From: Mycobacterium sp. 155
GTDB lineage: Bacteria; Actinomycetota; Actinomycetes; Mycobacteriales; Mycobacteriaceae
Direction: 5' to 3'
DNA: 64,000 nucleotides
Assembly (NCBI RefSeq): GCF_000373905.1
Contig: NZ_KB892705.1
Location: 1,116,001-1,180,000, forward strand
The notes under the pieces are model-generated. The model saw only the letters and a list, made by a program, of their open reading frames with translations. It was not told the origin of the DNA and ran no database searches. A program made the position numbers and the translations under genes. Positions 25,274-36,776 of the stretch are shown one piece after another; the first letter of the stretch is position 1, and the number at the start of each line of letters is the position of its first letter.

Positions 25274-26427
25274 AGCTGCATCTCGAATCCGGTTTGTGGA
25301 GCACTGGTCGGCTGACCGAACCGGCCCCGCTGGTGGCGATGCTCGAGGTCAGTGGTGCGGTGCTCTCGTGGGTAGTCGACGACGACGGCGTCGTCGGTCG
25401 GGCGAGTGACGGAGTCGTCGGTCGGGCGGATGCCTCCGCCGACGTACCCATCATCACGTTCACCGATCATGTCAGGGCCGACTGGCTTTGGCAGGTTGTC
25501 GGTGAGCCGGGCCATGTCGCCGTCATCGAGGCCCTGCGTGCCGCCGGTGACGGGCCGGTCGAATTACCCGCGGTCTCGGTGCTGCCGGGCTCAGCGGATA
25601 TGTTGCGGCGGTTGGCGTTCGGTCACTGGCTGCGGCGGTGGTGGCCGGCCAGCGAGCGCGACGGTATCGCGGCGCTGGACCGGGCGGTGCTCGACGCCGA
25701 GTTGGCGGTTTTGACTGCGGCTGCCGAGGGTTTCTTTACCGACGACACCTTGGATTCCGGCATTGAGGGTTTGCTGGATCCTCACGTGTCTGAACTGAAA
25801 TTCCTTTCTGCACAAGGAGATCCCCGATTGGTCGCGCTGGCGGACAGGTGCCGGGAGCTGGCCGAGGACATCGGTGTGGCTTGGGCGGAGGCTGAGCCGA
25901 CACGACGCCGGTCGGACTATGCGCTGGCTGCCGGCGCCGCAGGCGGGCGGCGAGCCGGTACGGCGATTGCCGGGGGAGTTGCGACGGTGAGCTGGTCCGC
26001 AGTCCCGCCCGGCATTTTCGACGCTGCCGAGCAGACCGTCGACTGGACCGTCGTCCCGGCCGGTTCATCGGTGAACTGCCTTGTGCAGGTAGCGGTTTCC
26101 GGTCCGGACCATCCCGCGGGCATCGCCGCGGCAATGCACTGCGGCGACTACAGCGGCGCCGGTGTGCTCGACGCCGACGGTCATGCCGTGCTTGCCATGC
26201 TCGGGGCGGACCATGGCGAGCTGCGGGAGTCGCAGGCCTGGAACCTGGACTGGTCACCGGCCGAGGTGGCGATCGGCGCAGCCGGCGCCGGTGAGCCGCG
26301 ACATGTTCGGGATCGAGTGCGGGCATTCGCCCGGGCCCGGCTGGCCGCGGTATCGGATGCGCGTCCCACCGGGGTCCCGGCCGACGCGTACCTCGCCGAG
26401 TTGCTTGCCGCCGAATCCGACTACTGA
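25270..26427 (+). CDS. Uncharacterised protein closing the CHAT operon
   Basis: This 385-residue protein starts at ATG 25270, overlapping the preceding stop. The N-terminus (MKLHLESGLWSTGRLT) leads to a mixed alpha/beta part. A helical segment follows (HWLRRWWPASERDGIAALDR), then a beta-rich C-terminal domain from ~220 (TVSWSAVPPGIFDAAEQTVD; NCLVQVAVSGPDHPAG), resembling an immunoglobulin- or jelly-roll-like fold. Two 8-residue repeats DGVVGRAS/DGVVGRAD (DNA 25384-25431) sit near residue 40. No signal peptide. Function unknown; co-occurrence with the CHAT peptidase is the main clue. Confidence 0.7.
   Translation: MKLHLESGLWSTGRLTEPAPLVAMLEVSGAVLSWVVDDDGVVGRASDGVVGRADASADVPIITFTDHVRADWLWQVVGEPGHVAVIEALRAAGDGPVELPAVSVLPGSADMLRRLAFGHWLRRWWPASERDGIAALDRAVLDAELAVLTAAAEGFFTDDTLDSGIEGLLDPHVSELKFLSAQGDPRLVALADRCRELAEDIGVAWAEAEPTRRRSDYALAAGAAGGRRAGTAIAGGVATVSWSAVPPGIFDAAEQTVDWTVVPAGSSVNCLVQVAVSGPDHPAGIAAAMHCGDYSGAGVLDADGHAVLAMLGADHGELRESQAWNLDWSPAEVAIGAAGAGEPRHVRDRVRAFARARLAAVSDARPTGVPADAYLAELLAAESDY
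25384..25431 (+). repeat. 24-bp tandem duplication inside the last CHAT-operon gene
   Basis: Two 24-bp units (25384-25407, 25408-25431) encode DGVVGRAS and DGVVGRAD in frame, differing at a few positions. A whole number of codons keeps the gene open. Confidence 0.75.
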
Positions 26428-26437
26428 CCCGCCCTAG

Positions 26438-27802
26438 TCATTTGGCGGCGGTCTGGACATAGGTGGCCGAGCGCGGTGTCGACGGCAGGCCGATCATGGG
26501 CACATGCGGAGTGCCGATGACCCCGGCCAGCCACGGTAGTGACGCGGCGAACGCATTCGAGGCGAACGGCCAGTCGTGGGTGCCGGGCTGACTCACCACA
26601 GCGCAGGGTATGCCGTGCGCCGAACCCAACCCGCACAACGCGTTGGCGGCCTTGGCTTGGTCGCTGAGCCTGGTCGATTTGGTGGTCGAAGGTGCGTCGT
26701 TCACATCGAACCAGCCGGAGAGCCCCCGATACTCCCCGTGGCGGTTGATCACCGTCGTGGGATCGAACGCGTCCCATGCCGCCCTGTTGCCGCCGAACAG
26801 GCGGTCGACGGTCTGCGTCTTGTTCCCCGAATTGGGGCCGATGTCACCCGCGATGTCCACGAAGGCACCGAACAGCTCCGGATGCATCACCGACACATCG
26901 ACAGCGCACGTGCCGCCCATCGACCAGCCCACCACACCCCAGTGCGCCGCCATCGGGCTGACGCCGTAATGGCTGTTCATGTACGGGATCACGTCTTTGG
27001 TGAGGTGATCGGCGGAGTGGCCGCGCGGTCCGTTCACGCATTCGGTGTCATTGTTGAAGGCGCCGCCCGGGTCGACGAACACCAGCACCGGCGCGTAGCC
27101 GTGGTGTGCGCGGGCGAATTCGTCCATCGTCTTGACCACGTTGCCGGCGCGCATCCAGTCCGCGGGGGTGTTGAACTCGCCGCCGATCATCATCACGGTC
27201 GGCAGCTTCGGCGCCACGTTGCCGATGAACCAGGCTGGTGGCAGGTAAACGTATTCGCCGCGATGTTGGAATCCCGAGGCGGTACTGCCGATGTCCACCG
27301 GCACAACCGTGCCGCGGATGGGAACCGTACCTTCGTGCTGCATCTCGGAGACCGTCACCTCATCGGTCTGGTCGGGCAGTGGGCCAGCCGTCAATTGGTT
27401 CCACGCGGTCTGTACCCACGGGAAGTAACCAACCCACAGGTTCAATGCCAGGGCCGCGCACAGCAAGCTCATCGGCACTGCCAACGCCGACACACCGCGG
27501 CGCCACCAGGGGCTGCCGCGCCACCCGGCCAGCAGGACCACGACAGCGGCTCCGGTGATGGCCACCCACACCCACAACGAGTTCGGTGCGTGATTGCCAC
27601 GGTCGGACATCCCCTCGTTCTGGATGTACCAGTACGTGCCCAGTGCCAAAACACCGCCGATCCCTGCGGCCACCGGGAGCCAGATCAATCCCCAGCGCCG
27701 GGAGCGCCATCCGATCGTCGCACTTAGCACAACTACGGTCACAACCTGCACCGTTGTCGGGACCCAGCCGTGCATCAAGGACAGATGGTGCGTGAAGGTC
27801 AC
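26438..27802 (-). CDS. Membrane-anchored Ag85-fold esterase/hydrolase (Rv1639c-like)
   Basis: The product has 454 residues: about four N-terminal membrane helices (residues ~17-130), then a periplasmic alpha/beta-hydrolase domain of the esterase-D/Ag85 family. The nucleophile elbow is GWSMGGTC (Ser294), an acid is likely in the FDVNDAP region, and the His is in GTHDWPF near residue 415. The topology puts the catalytic domain outside the membrane, fitting a lipid, mycolate or ester substrate in the envelope. It lies between uvrA and lysX like Rv1639c. It is convergent with the CHAT operon (10 bp between stops). Substrate unknown. Confidence 0.8.
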   Translation of the reverse strand: MTFTHHLSLMHGWVPTTVQVVTVVVLSATIGWRSRRWGLIWLPVAAGIGGVLALGTYWYIQNEGMSDRGNHAPNSLWVWVAITGAAVVVLLAGWRGSPWWRRGVSALAVPMSLLCAALALNLWVGYFPWVQTAWNQLTAGPLPDQTDEVTVSEMQHEGTVPIRGTVVPVDIGSTASGFQHRGEYVYLPPAWFIGNVAPKLPTVMMIGGEFNTPADWMRAGNVVKTMDEFARAHHGYAPVLVFVDPGGAFNNDTECVNGPRGHSADHLTKDVIPYMNSHYGVSPMAAHWGVVGWSMGGTCAVDVSVMHPELFGAFVDIAGDIGPNSGNKTQTVDRLFGGNRAAWDAFDPTTVINRHGEYRGLSGWFDVNDAPSTTKSTRLSDQAKAANALCGLGSAHGIPCAVVSQPGTHDWPFASNAFAASLPWLAGVIGTPHVPMIGLPSTPRSATYVQTAAK

Positions 27803-27849
27803 ACGCTAATCCTGATCAACGATCCTTGCGATTTCCTGTGCGTAATCTG

Positions 27850-30800
27850 CTAACGGGGTTTGGCGAGGGGGAAGGGCAGTGTCTCGCGGATACTGCGCCC
27901 GGTGATCAGCATGACCACGCGGTCGACACCCATACCAAGGCCGCCGGTTGGGGGCATGGCGTACTCCATCGCCTGCAGGAAGTCCTCGTCGAGCTCCATT
28001 GCCTCGGGATCGCCACCGGCCGCCAGCAATGACTGTTCCTGCAACCGGCGGCGTTGTTCGACGGGATCGGTGAGCTCGCTGTAGGCCGTGCCGAGCTCGA
28101 CGCCCCAGGCCACCAGGTCCCAGCGTTCTGCCACCCCGGGGATGGTCCGGTGCGGCCGGGTCAACGGCGACACCGACGTGGGGAAGTCCTTGTAGAACGT
28201 CGGCTCTGTGGTGCGGTCCTCGACCAGGTGCTCATACATCTCCAGCACGACTGCTCCGGCGTCCCAGTGTGTCAGATAGCCGATCCCGGCTTCCTTGCAC
28301 AGCCGGCGCAGAGTATCCACGTCGGTCTCGGGCGTGATGTGTTCGCCGAGGGCCTCGGAGATCGCGTCATGCACGGTCTTGACCGGCCACTGCCCGGAGA
28401 TGTCCACCGGCTCCAGTGCGCCGTCGGCGCGGGGGCGCAGGAACACCTGGCTGCCGTTGGCCGCCTGGGCGGCGTTCTGGATCAGCTCGCGGCAACCGTC
28501 GATCCACACGTTGTAGTCGGCGTGTGCCTGATAGGCCTCTAGCAGGGTGAACTCGGGGTTGTGGCTGAAGTCGACTCCCTCGTTGCGGAACGCCCGGCCT
28601 AGCTCGAAGACGCGTTCGACTCCGCCGACGCAGAGCCGTTTGAGGTACAGCTCGGGCGCGATCCGCAGGTACAGGTTCAGGTCGTAGGCGTTGATGTGGG
28701 TGAGGAACGGTCGGGCGTTCGCACCGCCGTGGATCTGCTGCAGAATCGGCGTCTCGACCTCGAGGAAGTCTTTGGCGTACAACGTCTGCCGGATGGCTTG
28801 CAAGGCGCCGCTGCGGGCGCGGATCAACTCGCGGGCCCCGGTGTTGACGGCGAGGTCCAGGTAGCGGGCCCGCACCCGGGCCTCCTGGTCGGTCAGCCCC
28901 TTCCACTTGTCGGGCAGTGGGCGCAGGCATTTCCCGATCAACCGCCAGTTCTCGACCAGCAGTGACCGGGTACCGGTACGGCTGTGCCCCATGGTGCCGG
29001 TCACCTCGATCAGGTCACCGAGGTCGATCGCGGCGGTGAACTTGTCGGTGCCGCCGTCGAGGCGTGAATCGTCCAGCAGCAGCTGGACTTCGCCGGACCA
29101 GTCCCGCAGCTGAGCGAACAGCACCCCGCCGTAGTTGCGGATTCGCAGCACCCGACCGGCCACGCTGAGATGTTCGGTGTCTTCGGCCTCCAGCGCTGCC
29201 GCCACGGTGTGGCTGGGTGCCTGGCCGACGGGATAAGCGTCCACTCCGCTGTCCTGCAGCGCCCGGAGTTTGGCCATGCGTACGCGGACCTGCTCGGGCA
29301 GGCGCGTCGGCTCCATACCGTCCGGAGCGTCCGCCGGCAGCCCGACGGTATCGGGTGCGCTGCCGTCGCGGTGCAGCCGTCCGGACTCGACCAATTCCGT
29401 CGGTGCCGCCACGTGTTCGCCGGTGTGCTGCTTGTTGCGCCGCGAGAACGGCAGCACAAGGAAACCTTCGGCGATCACCGACGCCACACCGACCCGCGGG
29501 ATCAGCCGGGCGTCCTCGTAACAGGCGTAGCGCGGCACCCATTCGGGCTGGTACTTCATGTTCGACCGGTACAGGGTCTCCAGCTGCCACCACCGGGAGA
29601 AGAACACCAGCAGCCCGCGCCATAGCCTGGCCACCGGCCCGGCGCCCAGCTGCGCACCCTGCTCGAAAGCGGATCGGAACATCGCAAAATTCAGCGAGAT
29701 CCGGTTGACCCCAATGGTTTCCGCCTGCATACACAGTTCGCTGACCATCAATTCGATGGTGCCGTTGGGGGACTGGGGGGAGCGGCGCATCACGTCGAGC
29801 GATACCCCGTTCGCGCCCCACGGCACCAACGACAGCATCGCCACCACGACATCTTTCTTGCCATCGTGCTGAACCGCCTCGACCAGCAGACAGTCGCCAT
29901 CGGCGGGGGCGCCGAGCCGGCCCAGGGCCATGGAGAAGCCACGTTCGGTCTCGGTGTCCCGCCAGGCGTCGGCGTTGCGGATCACCTCGGCCATCTCGGT
30001 GGCGGTGAGGTCGCGGTGGCGCCGGATCCGTACCGAGGCACCGGCGCGGCGGGCCCGCGTGACGGCCTGGCGTACGCCGCGCATATCCGAGCCCGACAGC
30101 CGGAAGGTGTCCGGGTGCAGGATGGCCTCGTCGCCGAGTTGCAGGGCGTTGAGACCCGCGGCGCGGAACGCTTCGGCGGCAGTCAAGCTCGCGCCCATCA
30201 CGCCGGGTGCCCAGCCGTAGGCCTGGCACAACCGCAACCAGGCATCGATGGCCTGCGGCCACGCCTTGGGATCGCCCAGCGGATCGCCGCTGGCCAGACA
30301 CACGCCGACCTCGACGCGGTAGGTGATCGCGGCGCGTCCGCTCGGTGCGAACACCACCGACTTGTCGCGTCGGGTGGCGAAGTAGCTCAGCGAATCGTTC
30401 TTCCCGTAGAGCTCCAGCAGCCCGCGGATGGCGGACTCGTCCTCGCCGGTCAGCGCGTTCGTTGCGCGCTGCGACTGGAACAGCACGACGGCTGCGGCCA
30501 TCAACGCGAGAGCTCCGAACAGGCCGAACACGGCGTTGAGGAACGGATGTGAATATCCCTCGAAGACCTCCGGTGGCGCGGTGGCGAACCCGCTGACGCG
30601 GTTGATGGCATACGGCAGCCGCGAACCGGTGTCCAGCGTCCCCGGGAACAGGGTCAAAAGCCCCCAGGCCGCCAGGGTGCCGATCGCCATGCCCGCCACC
30701 AGCACCACGGCGGACTTGAACAGGGCGCCGCGGCGGACTTTGGCCCAGAACTGCCTCCGGGCCAGCACCAGGAAGGCGATGGAGGCGATGTGAAAGGCCA

Positions 30801-31170
30801 TGCCGATGATCTCGCCGACGTCGTCGCCCATGGTGTCGCCGCCCGCGACCAGATCACCCAGGTTCCAGCCGACGGCGCCGACCATGTAGAGCACCAGGAT
30901 CCACCACGCGATGCGCTTGCGTGTGGCCAGCGCCGCGGCCAGCAGGGCCAGGACGAACGCCCAGGCAAAGCTGGTGTCGGGGAAGTTGAACAGATAGTTG
31001 TTGACGAACTCCCGCGGCACCTTGATGACCCAGCGCACCAGAGGAGAGACGCTGGCGATCAGCGACAGGGTGGCGATGATGCCGACCGTCCAGCCGGCTG
31101 CGGCCGGGACCCAGGAGAAGCGAGCGGTTGGCCGCACCTGGGTGCGACCGGCGCGGCTGAGAACGGTCAT
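27850..31170 (-). CDS. lysX: LysX: lysyl-phosphatidylglycerol synthase fused to lysyl-tRNA synthetase
   Basis: This 1106-residue bifunctional membrane protein has about seven N-terminal membrane helices (~25-245). An aminoacyl-transferase domain (DUF2156, ~260-590) follows, with ENDSL-type start ([20 protein letters not shown]). An OB-fold anticodon domain (~650-760; [20 protein letters not shown]) precedes the class II catalytic core, with motif 2 [20 protein letters not shown] and motif 3 [15 protein letters not shown]. It charges tRNA with lysine and transfers it to phosphatidylglycerol, lowering surface charge and protecting against cationic peptides. Length and order match Rv1640c. It stands alone on the reverse strand, upstream of DUF1844/infC. 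Confidence 0.95.
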   Translation of the reverse strand: MTVLSRAGRTQVRPTARFSWVPAAAGWTVGIIATLSLIASVSPLVRWVIKVPREFVNNYLFNFPDTSFAWAFVLALLAAALATRKRIAWWILVLYMVGAVGWNLGDLVAGGDTMGDDVGEIIGMAFHIASIAFLVLARRQFWAKVRRGALFKSAVVLVAGMAIGTLAAWGLLTLFPGTLDTGSRLPYAINRVSGFATAPPEVFEGYSHPFLNAVFGLFGALALMAAAVVLFQSQRATNALTGEDESAIRGLLELYGKNDSLSYFATRRDKSVVFAPSGRAAITYRVEVGVCLASGDPLGDPKAWPQAIDAWLRLCQAYGWAPGVMGASLTAAEAFRAAGLNALQLGDEAILHPDTFRLSGSDMRGVRQAVTRARRAGASVRIRRHRDLTATEMAEVIRNADAWRDTETERGFSMALGRLGAPADGDCLLVEAVQHDGKKDVVVAMLSLVPWGANGVSLDVMRRSPQSPNGTIELMVSELCMQAETIGVNRISLNFAMFRSAFEQGAQLGAGPVARLWRGLLVFFSRWWQLETLYRSNMKYQPEWVPRYACYEDARLIPRVGVASVIAEGFLVLPFSRRNKQHTGEHVAAPTELVESGRLHRDGSAPDTVGLPADAPDGMEPTRLPEQVRVRMAKLRALQDSGVDAYPVGQAPSHTVAAALEAEDTEHLSVAGRVLRIRNYGGVLFAQLRDWSGEVQLLLDDSRLDGGTDKFTAAIDLGDLIEVTGTMGHSRTGTRSLLVENWRLIGKCLRPLPDKWKGLTDQEARVRARYLDLAVNTGARELIRARSGALQAIRQTLYAKDFLEVETPILQQIHGGANARPFLTHINAYDLNLYLRIAPELYLKRLCVGGVERVFELGRAFRNEGVDFSHNPEFTLLEAYQAHADYNVWIDGCRELIQNAAQAANGSQVFLRPRADGALEPVDISGQWPVKTVHDAISEALGEHITPETDVDTLRRLCKEAGIGYLTHWDAGAVVLEMYEHLVEDRTTEPTFYKDFPTSVSPLTRPHRTIPGVAERWDLVAWGVELGTAYSELTDPVEQRRRLQEQSLLAAGGDPEAMELDEDFLQAMEYAMPPTGGLGMGVDRVVMLITGRSIRETLPFPLAKPR

Positions 31171-31240
31171 ATGCCCGGAGGATAGGCGGTCAACTTGGCA
31201 AATCGGTGGAACACCGAACGCGCAGGGCCGGCGCCGTCAT

Positions 31241-31627
31241 TCACCAGACCGGACCCGTGTACTTCTCGCCCGGGCCTTTACCTGGTTCATCCGGCGCGGC
31301 GCTGGCTTCGCGGAAAGCCAATTGCAGGCTCTTGAGCCCATCGCGCACGGGCCCGGCGTGCGGCCCGAGGTACTCTGCCGATGCCGTCACCAGACCGGCC
31401 AGTGCGGTGATGAGCCGGCGCGCCTCGTCGAGATCCCGATAGGGGCTGTCGTTCGGATCGGGAGCGGACAGCCCGATCTTCTCGGCCGCGGCGCTCATCA
31501 ACATCACCGCCGCACGGGTGATCACCTCCACCGCGGGGATCTCTGCCAGGTCACGAACGGCGGAGCCGTTCAGATCGCCTGAGCCCTGCTCGCTGGGTGC
31601 GTCGGGCCTTACAGTCGGATCGGTCAT
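31241..31627 (-). CDS. DUF1844 protein
   Basis: This 128-residue protein starts at ATG 31627 (MTDPTVRPDAPSEQ). The core VEVITRAAVMLMSAAAEKIG and RDLDEARRLITALAGLVTAS is the DUF1844 signature, a small helical cytosolic family usually found next to infC in Actinobacteria. That position is kept here, divergent from infC. The open frame upstream of ATG 31627 lacks a better start. Function unknown; conserved linkage suggests a tie to translation. Confidence 0.85.
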   Translation of the reverse strand: MTDPTVRPDAPSEQGSGDLNGSAVRDLAEIPAVEVITRAAVMLMSAAAEKIGLSAPDPNDSPYRDLDEARRLITALAGLVTASAEYLGPHAGPVRDGLKSLQLAFREASAAPDEPGKGPGEKYTGPVW

Positions 31628-31642
31628 ACCTGGTAGAGTGTC

Positions 31643-31882
31643 ATGCGCGACCGTCCCGGCGTATGCCAGGGACAGTAAGTGGAGTCCCACTCCCACCGTT
31701 GGCCCCACCGGTACAACGGTCCGGTCACCAGCATCTCAGGATGCCGGTTCTGTGCTCCAGTATTTTGGGGCATGGGCGGCGACGAGCCGTGACCGGTCGG
31801 TATGGGCCCTGCCGTGAGCAGGGCCCTCGCTCTTAGAGCGCTGATGGCGTGGGCTCCTGAAGTGGACAACATAGGAGGCCCC
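31643..31882 (+). promoter_or_regulatory. infC leader with strong hairpin
   Basis: A TAGAGT -10-like hexamer (31634-31639) would give a leader of about 240 nt. It contains a tiny frame (31643-31678, encoding MRDRPGVCQGQ) and a perfect 9-bp hairpin (31804-31812 with 31818-31826, loop CGTGA). Such leaders often carry attenuation or L20/IF3 autoregulation. The mechanism is inferred; no known Rfam leader was matched. Confidence 0.5.
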
Positions 31883-32482
<600 letters not shown>

Positions 32483-32505
32483 ATCCAACACAGAACTGAG
32501 GACTC

Positions 32506-32700
32506 ATGCCCAAGGCGAAGACTCATAGCGGTGCCTCCAAGCGGTTCCGCAAGACCGGCACCGGCAAGATCGTGCGGCAGAAGGCCAACCGGCGCCACTT
32601 GCTCGAGCACAAGCCGAGCAAGCGCACCCGCCGGCTCGACGGTCGTACCGTCGTGGCCGGCAACGACGCCGGCCGGATCAACAAGCTGCTCAACGGCTAA
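32506..32700 (+). CDS. rpmI: 50S ribosomal protein L35
   Basis: This is a 64-residue, very basic protein ([37 protein letters not shown]), the normal L35 length. It sits in the domain II/V region of 23S rRNA. It lies 23 bp after infC and 40 bp before rplT, the standard infC-rpmI-rplT transcription unit, and is presumably coregulated through the infC leader. Confidence 0.97.
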   Translation: MPKAKTHSGASKRFRKTGTGKIVRQKANRRHLLEHKPSKRTRRLDGRTVVAGNDAGRINKLLNG

Positions 32701-32740
32701 GACTGCCCTCACCCGTACCGATCGAGAATAGGAACACCCC

Positions 32741-33139
32741 ATGGCACGCGTGAAGCGCGCACTCAACGCCCAGAAGAAGCGGCGCACAGTCCTCAAGGCC
32801 TCCAAGGGCTACCGCGGCCAGCGGTCCCGCCTGTACCGCAAAGCCAAAGAGCAGCAGCTGCATTCGCTGACCTACGCCTACCGGGACCGTCGCGCCCGCA
32901 AGGGCGATTTCCGCAAGCTGTGGATCTCCCGGATCAACGCCGCGGCCCGCGCCAACGACATGACCTACAACCGCCTGATCCAGGGCCTCAAGGCCGCCGG
33001 CGTCGAGGTGGACCGCAAGAACCTCGCCGAGATCGCCGTGAGCGACCCGGCTGCGTTCACCGCGCTGGTCGAGGTGGCCAAGGCCGCTCTGCCCAGCGAT
33101 GTGAATTCGCCGTCGACGACCGCTGACGAGGCCGCCTGA
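32741..33139 (+). CDS. rplT: 50S ribosomal protein L20
   Basis: The product has 132 residues with the typical L20 start [18 protein letters not shown] and body [20 protein letters not shown]. It is an assembly protein binding 23S rRNA domain I. AGGAACA (32730-32736) precedes ATG 32741. The C-terminal tail [14 protein letters not shown] is acidic and slightly longer than in E. coli. Third gene of the infC unit; in other bacteria L20 represses this unit by binding the leader, not tested here. Confidence 0.97.
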   Translation: MARVKRALNAQKKRRTVLKASKGYRGQRSRLYRKAKEQQLHSLTYAYRDRRARKGDFRKLWISRINAAARANDMTYNRLIQGLKAAGVEVDRKNLAEIAVSDPAAFTALVEVAKAALPSDVNSPSTTADEAA

Positions 33140-33162
33140 CTCTCACCGAGCGTTCTGCCCGG

Positions 33163-33906
33163 GTGAGTGCAGCGGCAAAGCTGCACCGCCACACTGGGCG
33201 CCGCCGCGCCGCACGCTTCCTTGCCGAGGGACCCAATCTCGTCGAGGCGGCGTTGCGGCGTGGACTTGTTTCCGAGGTGTTCGTGACCGAGCCCGCTCTG
33301 GACCGCTTCGGTGCGATGCTGGCCGACGCGCCCGTTCAGCTCGTCACCGAGCGTGCGGCAAAGACGTTGTCGGACACCGTCACACCGGTCGGGTTGGTGG
33401 CGGTGTGCCAGCTGCCAGAAGTCTCGCTCGATGATGTGCTCGCGGCCTCACCCCGGCTGATCGCCGTGGCTGTGCAGCTTTCCGAGCCGGGCAACGCAGG
33501 CACCCTGATCCGGGTTGCCGACGCGATGGGTGCCGACGCGGTGGTGCTGGCAGGCAACGCCGTCGACCCCTACAACGGCAAGTGCCTGCGCGCGTCGGCA
33601 GGCAGCATCTTCTCCATTCCCGTGCTCAGCGAGTCCGATGAGACCGCAACTGTGGCGCGGTTGCGTGACGCGGGCCTACAGGTGCTGGCCACCACGGTCG
33701 ACGGTGAAGTCAGTCTCGATACCGTCGAATTGGCCGCACCGACCGCCTGGCTGTTCGGACCCGAGGCGCATGGCCTGCCAACGGCGTTGGCTGCCATGGC
33801 CGATCATCGCGTACGCATCCCGATGCCCGGCAACGCCGAAAGCCTCAACATCGCCTCGGCCGCCTCGATCTGCCTCTATCAGAGTGCACGGGCAGGCCGC
33901 TCGTAG
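33163..33906 (+). CDS. tsnR: SpoU/TrmH-family rRNA or tRNA 2'-O-methyltransferase
   Basis: This 247-residue SPOUT enzyme has an N-terminal substrate-binding domain (RAARFLAEGPNLVEAALRRG). The knotted SAM domain shows VQLSEPGNAGTLIRVADAMG (motif 1), WLFGPEAHGLP (motif 2) and IPMPGNAESLNIASAAS (motif 3). It methylates a ribose 2'-OH in rRNA or tRNA; the M. tuberculosis gene at this place is named tsnR. GTG 33163 is the start used, but related proteins begin a few codons earlier (LTERSARV), where no standard start exists here. Located 23 bp after rplT, so probably in the same unit. Confidence 0.88.
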   Translation: MSAAAKLHRHTGRRRAARFLAEGPNLVEAALRRGLVSEVFVTEPALDRFGAMLADAPVQLVTERAAKTLSDTVTPVGLVAVCQLPEVSLDDVLAASPRLIAVAVQLSEPGNAGTLIRVADAMGADAVVLAGNAVDPYNGKCLRASAGSIFSIPVLSESDETATVARLRDAGLQVLATTVDGEVSLDTVELAAPTAWLFGPEAHGLPTALAAMADHRVRIPMPGNAESLNIASAASICLYQSARAGRS

Positions 33907-33914
33907 CGCTGAAT

Positions 33915-33961
33915 GGCCACTTATCGCACGGTGTTTCGCGATTTGCGTATCGCAAGTGGCC
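33915..33961. terminator. Inverted repeat after tsnR
   Basis: GGCCACTT (33915-33922) pairs with AAGTGGCC (33954-33961) across 31 nt. Inner ATCGC/GCGAT-type pairs can extend the stem. It lies 9 bp after the tsnR stop and before the hemerythrin gene, so it may end the infC unit. No U-tract. Confidence 0.45.
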
Positions 33962-34001
33962 GCTGGAGACGATGTGTCACGATGCTCTTGGGAGGTGCGC
34001 C

Positions 34002-34478
34002 GTGTGCCAGTACTGCGGATGTCGGGATATGCCGTTGCTGCGGGATTACATCGCTGAACATGAGCGGGCGCTCGACCACGGCGGCGAAGCGGTGCGGGCC
34101 CTGGACCACGGCGAACTCGATGTGGCGCGTGAGCGCCTGGCGGCGATGGCCGCCGAGTTGCGGACTCATTGGCGCGGGGAGGAGAACGGCCTGTTCGCCG
34201 TGATGCGCCGCGAGGAGTTGTATGCGCAGCACATCGAGCCGCTGGTGGCCGAACACCGGGAACTGGATGCCCTGCTCGATACCGTCGACGTGGCCGACCC
34301 CGAAGATCAGCACCGTGTCCGGGTCGCCGTGGAGGACCTTTTCGAGCACATCGCCAAGGAAGAGGATGGCCTGTTCCCGGCGTCGTTGACCACACTGGAC
34401 GGCGAGGATTGGGACGCCGCCATCGCCGGGTGGCAGGATGCGCACCCCGGCCGACCCATGCTCGACGGCCGCTCCTAA
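34002..34478 (+). CDS. Hemerythrin-like domain protein
   Basis: The product has 158 residues. The N-terminus has CQYCGC, then a four-helix bundle with the iron ligands His/Glu in YIAEHERALDHGGE, LRTHWRGEENGLF, LVAEHRELDALL and FEHIAKEEDGLFP. This is a hemerythrin-like di-iron protein that may bind O2 or NO or sense redox state. The N-terminal Cys motif is a feature of mycobacterial members. GTG 34002 is set by GGGAGG at 33990-33995. It stands between tsnR and the cyclase without obvious operon partner. Confidence 0.85.
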   Translation: MCQYCGCRDMPLLRDYIAEHERALDHGGEAVRALDHGELDVARERLAAMAAELRTHWRGEENGLFAVMRREELYAQHIEPLVAEHRELDALLDTVDVADPEDQHRVRVAVEDLFEHIAKEEDGLFPASLTTLDGEDWDAAIAGWQDAHPGRPMLDGRS

Positions 34479-34634
34479 GTCGCAGTGGTGCGACGCTGGG
34501 CCGGTCCGCAGCACCGACAACGAGAACTGTCGCACGGGTGTGACCAGGGCGGTTTTGGGGCCGGGAGGGCAGTGTGAGCAAACCCGCGCGCCGTGCGATT
34601 GCCGGTCTGTGCGAGTGCCACATACCCTTGCGCT

Positions 34635-35549
34635 GTGGATGGCGAATCGTTCGATGAACGATCCGGCCGCAACGGGGAAATCGATCAGGTGCCGGATCGG
34701 TCCGGACCGGTTCTGGATCTGTCCGGCCCGCTGAGCTGGTTGCAACGGACCAACCACAGCCCTGCGCTGGTCGCATTGGTTCGACGGGTCCGCCGGGCCC
34801 TGCCCGGCGACCCCGACTTCGGTGACCCGCTGTCGGCATCGGGTGAGGGCGGGCCGCGCGCCGCGGCCCGGGTCGCCGACCGCTTCCTGGATCGCGAGGC
34901 CGCCTCCCGTGAGATGAGCCTGGGCGCGTTGCAGGTGTGGCAGGCGCTGACCGAGCGGGTGTCGGGGACCCCGGCAAACCCCGAGGTGACCCTTGTCTTC
35001 ACCGATCTCGTTGGGTTCTCATCGTGGTCGCTGCGCGCCGGTGACGACGCGACGCTGCGACTGTTGCGCAGAGTGGCCCAGGTGGTGGAACCGCCATTGC
35101 TGGAGGCCGGTGGTCACATCGTCAAGCGCATGGGTGACGGGATGATGGCGGTGTTCTCCGACCCGGTCGTCGCGCTGCGCGCGGTGATCACGGCCCTCGA
35201 CGCGCTGAATTCGGTTGAGGTGGACGGCTATACACCGAGGATGCGGGTCGGCATACACACGGGCCGGCCGCAACGCATCGGTTCGGACTGGCTCGGCGTG
35301 GACGTCAACGTCACGGCGCGGGTCATGGAGCGTGCCACCAAGGGCGGCCTGATGCTGTCGAACACCACGCTCGACCTGATCCATGCTGACGAGTTCAGCG
35401 CACAGGGTGTGACCGTTAAACGGCAACGATGGCAGGTCTTTTCATCTCGGCCGGACGGGGTGCCCGACGATCTGGTGATTTATCGGGTGCGGCTACCTCG
35501 GCAGGCGCCCGTTGACGGACCCGACGATCAGGGCGTGCCGGGAGGATGA
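34635..35549 (+). CDS. Class III adenylate cyclase (Rv1647-like)
   Basis: The ~304-residue soluble cyclase has an N-terminal regulatory part (~1-110), then a class III catalytic domain. Metal ligands are in VFTDLVGFSSWS and RMGDGMMAVFSDP; transition-state Asn and Arg are in GVDVNVTARVMERA. It makes cAMP from ATP, probably as a homodimer. The substrate-specifying Lys is likely VKRMGDG. Gene order before pheST matches Rv1647 of M. tuberculosis. GTG 34635 is used (VDGESFDERSG); there is no clear ribosome-binding site and the frame is open upstream. Confidence 0.88.
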   Translation: MDGESFDERSGRNGEIDQVPDRSGPVLDLSGPLSWLQRTNHSPALVALVRRVRRALPGDPDFGDPLSASGEGGPRAAARVADRFLDREAASREMSLGALQVWQALTERVSGTPANPEVTLVFTDLVGFSSWSLRAGDDATLRLLRRVAQVVEPPLLEAGGHIVKRMGDGMMAVFSDPVVALRAVITALDALNSVEVDGYTPRMRVGIHTGRPQRIGSDWLGVDVNVTARVMERATKGGLMLSNTTLDLIHADEFSAQGVTVKRQRWQVFSSRPDGVPDDLVIYRVRLPRQAPVDGPDDQGVPGG

Positions 35550-36775
<1,226 letters not shown>

Positions 36776-36776
<1 letters not shown>

